Below, in pieces: positions 60,350-64,000 of a stretch of DNA of 64,000 nt. The DNA is from Pseudorhodoferax sp. Leaf265 (GTDB taxonomy: Bacteria > Pseudomonadota > Gammaproteobacteria > Burkholderiales > Burkholderiaceae_C). Positions within the stretch are counted from its first letter, which is position 1, and every line of letters starts with the position of its first letter. A program made the position numbers and the translations under genes. Location: contig NZ_LMMT01000007.1 in NCBI RefSeq assembly GCF_001422365.1, forward strand, positions 96,542-160,541. The letters run 5' to 3'. Under the pieces are notes generated by a model. The model saw nothing but the letters and a program-made list of their open reading frames with translations. It made no database searches and was not told where the DNA came from.

Positions 60350-61357
60350 ATGAGCCTCGCGCCCTGGTTGCAGCGCCAACGCACCAGCCTGCTCGCGCAG
60401 CGTGGCCATGCCTGGCTGCTCCACGGCCCCTCGGGCCTGGGCCAGTACGAATTGGCGTTGGAACTGGCGCGTGCCTGGCTGTGCGAGCGTGTCGACCGGC
60501 CGGAGGGGCAGGGCGCCTGCGGCGCCTGCGCCAGCTGCCACGCTATCGATGTGCGCGCCCATGCCGACCTGTGCGTGCTGTTGCCCGAGGTGGAAATGCT
60601 GGCCCTGGGCTGGCCGCTGGACGAGAAGGCCCAGGCCGAGGTCGACGACAAGAAGCGCAAGCCCAGCCGCGAGATCCGCGTCGAGGCCATGCGCGCTGCC
60701 GTCGAGTTCGGGCAACGCACCAGTGCGCGCGGACGCGGCAAGGCGGTCCTGGTGTTTCCGGCCGAACGCATGAACATGATCAGCGCAAACGCCTTGCTCA
60801 AGACGCTGGAGGAGCCACCAGGCGATGTGCGTTTCGTGCTGGCGACAGGGGCGGCGCACTTGCTGCTGCCCACCATCCGGAGCCGCTGCATGGGCCACCA
60901 GATGGCCTGGCCCACGCCGCAGGAGGCCCAGGACTGGCTGCAGGCGCAAGAAGGTGTGGCGACGGCCGACGTTCCGGTGCTGCTGGCAGCCGCAGGAGGC
61001 CGCCCCGAAGAAGCGTTGCGCATGCACGAGGCCGGTCGCAGCGCGCGCGCCTGGAGCGCTTTGCCGCAGGCACTGGCGCGCGGCGACATGGGTGCAGTCA
61101 GCGGCCTGGCGCCCGTGGAGCTCATCGATGCCATGCAAAAGCTCTGCCACGACCTGCTGCGCGTGGGGCAGGGCGCAGCGCCGCGCTTCTTCGCGAGCGC
61201 CGACCTGCCGCCGCCGGCCCGGCTGGGCACCTTGCTGCAATGGTCGCGCAAGCTGCAGGACAGCGCCCGGATCGCCGAGCACCCTTTGAACGCCGGCCTG
61301 ATGTTGGAATCGCTCGTTGCGCTGGCGAAAAGCGCCCTAAACTCGCGCCCACCATGA
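60350..61357 (+). CDS. holB: DNA polymerase III, delta' subunit
   Basis: Clamp-loader subunit of the replicase. 335 residues. The would-be Walker A, HGPSGLGQYELA, lacks the Lys, as expected for delta', which does not hydrolyse ATP. The zinc module is C-G-A-C-A-S-C plus a later Cys (ADLC). The SRC-like segment is TIRSRC. The ATG at 60350 is chosen because upstream in-frame codons overlap tmk. It overlaps the pilZ start by 4 bp. Confidence 0.93.
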   Translation: MSLAPWLQRQRTSLLAQRGHAWLLHGPSGLGQYELALELARAWLCERVDRPEGQGACGACASCHAIDVRAHADLCVLLPEVEMLALGWPLDEKAQAEVDDKKRKPSREIRVEAMRAAVEFGQRTSARGRGKAVLVFPAERMNMISANALLKTLEEPPGDVRFVLATGAAHLLLPTIRSRCMGHQMAWPTPQEAQDWLQAQEGVATADVPVLLAAAGGRPEEALRMHEAGRSARAWSALPQALARGDMGAVSGLAPVELIDAMQKLCHDLLRVGQGAAPRFFASADLPPPARLGTLLQWSRKLQDSARIAEHPLNAGLMLESLVALAKSALNSRPP

Positions 61358-61713
61358 GCAGTCCCGCCCCGGCACCGCGCCCCAGCGTCATCCAGTTGGC
61401 GATCAAGGAAAAAGCCGCCCTGTACGCGGCCTACATCCCCTTGTTCGCGGAAGGCGGCATGTTCATTCCGACCTCGCGCGAGTACCAGCTTGGTGACGAC
61501 GTCTATGTGCTGCTGTCCCTGCCGGAAGACCCGCAGCGCTACCCGATCGCCGGGCGCGTGGCCTGGGTCACGCCATCGCGTGCGTCGGGCAACCGGACGC
61601 AGGGCGTGGGCATCCAGTTCCCCCGGGACGAGAAGTCGCGCCAGCTCAAGGAAAAGATCGAGGACCTGCTGAGCGGCCATTTGATGTCCGATCGGCCCAC
61701 CCAAACCGTTTGA
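61354..61713 (+). CDS. pilZ: PilZ-domain type IV pilus assembly protein
   Basis: 119 residues. The small beta-barrel (GGMFIPTSREYQLGDDVYVL, GRVAWVTP, GVGIQFPRDEKSR) matches true PilZ of Pseudomonas. It lacks both c-di-GMP-binding motifs (RxxxR, and D/NxSxxG), as do the founding PilZ proteins that act with PilB/FimX without binding the nucleotide directly. Coupled to holB by ATGA overlap; the holB-pilZ-tatD order is conserved in proteobacteria. Confidence 0.93.
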   Translation: MSSPAPAPRPSVIQLAIKEKAALYAAYIPLFAEGGMFIPTSREYQLGDDVYVLLSLPEDPQRYPIAGRVAWVTPSRASGNRTQGVGIQFPRDEKSRQLKEKIEDLLSGHLMSDRPTQTV

Positions 61714-61750
61714 TTTCGCACGCCGGCCCGCGCGCCGGCGCTGCCCGCGC

Positions 61751-62545
61751 ATGTACACCGATTCGCATTGCCACCTGAGCGACCCCGAGCTGCTGGCCCG
61801 GTTACCGCAGATTCTTGACGCCATGGCCGCCGCGCAGGTCGACCGCGCGATGTGCATCTGCACCACGCTGGAAGAGTTCGACACCGTCCACGGAATCGCC
61901 ATGGCGCACCCGCAGATCTGGGCGACCGTGGGCGTGCACCCTGACCAGGAAGATGTGCAGGAGCCCGGTCTGGACGACCTGCTGACCCGCGGTCGCCTGC
62001 CGCGTGTGCTGGCGATCGGCGAGACCGGCCTGGACTACTACCGCCTGGGCGAGCGCAGCGTGGCCGATGTCGAGTGGCAACGCGAGCGCTTTCGCACCCA
62101 CATTCGGGCTGCGCGGCAGCTCGGCAAGCCGCTGGTCATCCATACCCGATCGGCCTCGGACGACACGCTGACGATCCTGAGGGAGCAGGGCGAAGATGGC
62201 TCGGCCGGAGCCGCCGGTGGTGTGTTCCACTGCTTCACCGAAACCGAAACGGTGGCCCGTGCAGCACTGGACCTGGGTTTTTACATCTCCTTGTCCGGCA
62301 TCCTCACCTTCAAGAACGCACAGGACCTGCGTGACATCGCCGGCTTCGTCCCGTTGGACCGCCTGCTGATCGAAACCGACAGCCCCTATCTGGCCCCCGT
62401 GCCGCACCGGGGCAAGACCAACCAGCCTGCGTGGGTGCCACATGTCGCGGCCCAGATCGCCGCGGTGCGCGGCCTGGCCGTCGAGGCGATCGCCGCGCAC
62501 ACCAGCGCCAATTTCGACGCACTTTTCCGGCCCGAGACGGCATGA
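61751..62545 (+). CDS. tatD: TatD-family metal-dependent hydrolase
   Basis: 264-residue cytoplasmic TIM-barrel nuclease; TatD relatives are 3'-5' exonucleases. Metal ligands: His6 and His8 in DSHCHL, Glu in AIGETGLDYY, His in PLVIHTR and VFHCFTE, Asp in LIETDSPYLAP. All are present. 38 bp after pilZ, and overlapping the ankyrin gene by 4 bp. Confidence 0.94.
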   Translation: MYTDSHCHLSDPELLARLPQILDAMAAAQVDRAMCICTTLEEFDTVHGIAMAHPQIWATVGVHPDQEDVQEPGLDDLLTRGRLPRVLAIGETGLDYYRLGERSVADVEWQRERFRTHIRAARQLGKPLVIHTRSASDDTLTILREQGEDGSAGAAGGVFHCFTETETVARAALDLGFYISLSGILTFKNAQDLRDIAGFVPLDRLLIETDSPYLAPVPHRGKTNQPAWVPHVAAQIAAVRGLAVEAIAAHTSANFDALFRPETA

Positions 62546-63207
62546 CGATGGAAATGCAACGGCGCCATTGCCTGGCTGTTCTTCTGTTGGGCGCTACAAG
62601 CGTGGCAACAGCGGGTTCGTACGATGACTTCTTCGCCGCCATTGCCGCCGACGATGCAACGGCTGTCACCAACCTCCTGCGGCGCGGCTTCGACCCCAAC
62701 ACGCGTGACCCGAACGGCCAGCATGGCCTGTACCTCGCCATCCGTGCGCGGTCGTCTCGTGTGACGCAGGCCTTGATCGACTGGCCGAAGACCGAGGTCG
62801 AATCACTGAACAAGGCCGACGAAAGCCCGCTGATGGCGGCGGCACTGGATGGCCAGCTGGAAGTCTGCAAGACGCTGATCGCCCGCGGCGCGGCGGTCAA
62901 CAAGACGGGATGGGCACCACTGCATTACGCCGCGACCAGCGGGCACCTGGAGGTGATGCGGCTCTTGCTGGAGGAACATGCCTTCATCGATGCGGAGTCG
63001 CCGAACAGGACCACCCCCTTGATGATGGCCGCGCGCTACGGCAGCCACGAGGCGGTCAGGCTGCTGCTGCAGGAAGGTGCGGAGCCATTGCTCAAGAACG
63101 AGCAAGGTATGACGGCCATCGATTTTGCGAATTCCGTCAGCCGGGCTGACGTGGCCAAGCTCGTCGGAGATGCGGTGCGGCAGCGCCAGCCCAGAGGAAA
63201 GTGGTGA
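62542..63207 (+). CDS. Exported ankyrin-repeat protein
   Basis: 221 residues. Signal peptide (RRHCLAVLLLGATSVATAGS) then about four ankyrin repeats, for example ADESPLMAAALDGQLEVCK, GWAPLHYAATSGHLEVMRLL and RTTPLMMAARYGSHEAVRLL. The protein is probably periplasmic. The first ATG (62542) overlaps the tatD stop (ATGA); a second in-frame ATG lies 6 bp on. Ankyrin proteins beside tatD are common in this bacterial group; function unknown, presumably protein-protein contact. Confidence 0.9.
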   Translation: MTMEMQRRHCLAVLLLGATSVATAGSYDDFFAAIAADDATAVTNLLRRGFDPNTRDPNGQHGLYLAIRARSSRVTQALIDWPKTEVESLNKADESPLMAAALDGQLEVCKTLIARGAAVNKTGWAPLHYAATSGHLEVMRLLLEEHAFIDAESPNRTTPLMMAARYGSHEAVRLLLQEGAEPLLKNEQGMTAIDFANSVSRADVAKLVGDAVRQRQPRGKW

Positions 63208-63303
63208 AATTGCTGACGAACAGCTGACGTGCGGCGCGTTTTGCAGGCCATTTTGTTGGCTTACGGCCTATAGTCGCGTCCGCTTGCATCGTTTCGGAAG
63301 GCA

Positions 63304-63507
63304 ATGAACACTCCTGAGCACCATTTGACGGCGGTGTACCTGCTCGCAGCAAGCATTATTGTGCCGCTGGTGATCGTGAGCGTTTGGCGCTATCTATCGA
63401 GACGACAGTACCGCAAGGCTCAGGAGGCCATGCGCCGGGGCAACCAGTTGCACCGCAGGTGGCTGGAGAGCAGCAAGGCCGACCACGAGCAGGCCAGGGA
63501 AGGCTGA
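63304..63507 (+). CDS. Small single-span membrane protein, unknown
   Basis: 67 residues: one hydrophobic segment (AVYLLAASIIVPLVIVSVW) followed by a strongly basic, helical cytoplasmic-looking tail (RYLSRRQYRKAQEAMRRG). No family recognised. A -10-like TATAGT (63269-63274) lies 30 bp upstream without a matching -35. It is the last gene before the repeat and IS region. Confidence 0.6.
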   Translation: MNTPEHHLTAVYLLAASIIVPLVIVSVWRYLSRRQYRKAQEAMRRGNQLHRRWLESSKADHEQAREG

Positions 63508-63526
63508 AGGCGCTTGATCGACGGCA

Positions 63527-63830
63527 GCAAACCTAACCCGCATTAAGTCGTTGTTTTGGTTGGTTTTTCACTTTAGTCCGGGTCAATTTTGCTCCCTGAC
63601 TGGTGGAAGCAAAGCTAACCCGCTGTCGGCGCCAGGCAGCAAAGTTGACCCGGAGTCGGCGCACTGGAAGAAAAGCTAACCCGCCGTCGGATGTTTGGAA
63701 GCAAAGTTGACCCGATGTCGGGTGACTCTCAAAACCACTCGGTCAGTCCCTCCGGTCTGCGCCAACGATATGGTTATGCAACCTTCGACGCTTCCAGGCC
63801 TCACTGACTGACGGCGGCAAACCTACTCTG
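63527..63830. repeat. Degenerate ~31-bp direct-repeat array next to an IS end
   Basis: The stretch 63508-63903 has no gene. It holds short related motifs of the form GCAAAG(C/T)T(A/G)ACCCG followed by (A/C/G)nGTCGG. Four copies in the same direction start at 63609, 63639, 63670 and 63701 (spacing 30, 31, 31 bp), alternating GCTAACCCG and GTTGACCCG. Weaker copies are at 63527 and 63817, and an inverted copy (GGGTCAATTTTGC) at 63580. CTGACCCAC motifs follow at 63848 and 63881. Base composition is visibly more AT-rich than the genes. The pattern resembles the multiple terminal repeats of IS21-type elements. Confidence 0.6.
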
Positions 63831-63903
63831 TTGATTTCCACGCAGAACTGACCCACCGCCACAGGTAATTTCCGTCCAAATCTGACCCACGTAAGAACCC
63901 TAA

Positions 63904-64000
63904 CTGAATCGACCCGGATTTCCTAGACACCTTCAAGCCGTTGGGAATGGCGTCGTTCGAACTCCACCGGCGAAGTGTCGCCGGCCGTGCCGTGGCGACG
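63904..64000. mobile_element. End of an IS3-family insertion sequence (truncated by the window)
   Basis: From about 63904, TGAATCGACCCGGATTTCC reads like a terminal inverted repeat starting with TG, as IS3-family elements do, and is followed after 19 bp by the stop codon of the transposase gene on the minus strand. Only this end is visible, so the other repeat and any target duplication cannot be checked here. Confidence 0.55.
63923..64000 (-). CDS. IS3-family transposase OrfB, C-terminal 25 residues
   Basis: The last 25 codons and stop (TAG) of a gene entering from the right edge. The residues RRHGTAGDTSPVEFERRHS match the conserved end of IS3-family integrase-type transposases (the RRH-x5-(Y/D)-xSPVEFE pattern after the catalytic DDE domain). 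The DDE domain itself is outside the window. Confidence 0.7.
   Translation of the reverse strand, partial: RRHGTAGDTSPVEFERRHSQRLEGV

Noticed and set aside
61354..61713. PilZ as a c-di-GMP receptor for the nearby GGDEF/EAL protein
   Set aside because: RxxxR and D/NxSxxG motifs are both missing, so direct binding is not expected.
63609..63720. Evenly spaced repeats that could be read as a CRISPR array
   Set aside because: The period is only 30-31 bp, the copies are imperfect and alternate between two versions, the gaps between cores are under about 17 bp, and there is no cas gene.

Overview
The window is a 64 kb, very GC-rich stretch of chromosome. Its gene content and order (acetolactate synthase - ketol-acid reductoisomerase - pssA - leuA, mltG-tmk-holB-pilZ-tatD, selO-msrB-yciB, Liv-type ABC genes beside acyl-CoA genes) point to a betaproteobacterium of the Burkholderiales, most likely Comamonadaceae. 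Almost all of it is ordinary, densely packed chromosome. There are no rRNA or tRNA genes, no prophage and no CRISPR. The only mobile DNA is at the far right end.

Layout. 1-2.7 kb: the 5' part of moaA, divergent from a Fur-box-controlled unit (unnamed ORF, Mn-type superoxide dismutase, ZIP metal transporter). 2.7-7.5 kb: an aldehyde dehydrogenase, then a membrane H+-pyrophosphatase carrying a C-terminal OmpA-like domain, divergent from the soluble pyrophosphatase ppa. 7.5-10.4 kb: a PLP sulfur-amino-acid enzyme, a COG3146 acyltransferase-like protein and glnB (PII). 10.4-13.2 kb: a leftward, overlapping operon of ECF sigma factor, DUF3619, DUF3106, RDD and LOG-family genes. 13.4-21.5 kb: branched-chain amino acid synthesis (ilvB, ilvN, ilvC), pssA, a leucine attenuator with a 17-residue leader peptide, and two tandem leuA genes of different subtype. 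21.5-25.1 kb: a leftward selO-msrB-yciB-bolA-PPIase group. 25.1-28.1 kb: an AraC regulator divergent from a lipoprotein carboxylesterase.

28.1-48.4 kb is an acyl-CoA catabolism region. An acyl-CoA ligase is followed by a Liv-type ABC transporter (binding protein, two permeases, two ATPases), a leftward chemoreceptor, and a long rightward operon: FadB-like multifunctional enzyme, thiolase, two hotdog thioesterases, two acyl-CoA dehydrogenases, two SDRs, an MDR oxidoreductase and a GST. The ligase gene and the FadB-like operon share a GAACG-GT-CGTTC-type palindrome at the promoter, suggesting one TetR-type repressor. The parts fit import of an organic acid or amino acid, activation to a CoA ester and beta-oxidation, but the substrate cannot be read from the sequence.

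48.4-58.6 kb: a GGDEF/EAL c-di-GMP protein, a FeeM-like N-acyltransferase, tex, and an overlapping run of HDOD protein, alpha/beta hydrolase and a thioesterase-GNAT fusion, meeting ygfZ head-on. 58.6-62.5 kb: the conserved mltG-tmk-holB-pilZ-tatD block, then an ankyrin protein and a small membrane protein. From 63.5 kb the sequence is non-coding, with a degenerate array of about 31-bp repeats, and ends inside the 3' end of an IS3-family transposase gene.

Points most worth following are the attenuator with an apparently leaderless leader peptide, the pyrophosphatase-OmpA fusion, the LivF ATPase with Arg in place of the Walker A Lys, the thioesterase-GNAT fusion, the sigma/DUF3619/DUF3106 operon, and the shared fatty-acid operator. 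All family assignments come from reading the translations; no database search was run.
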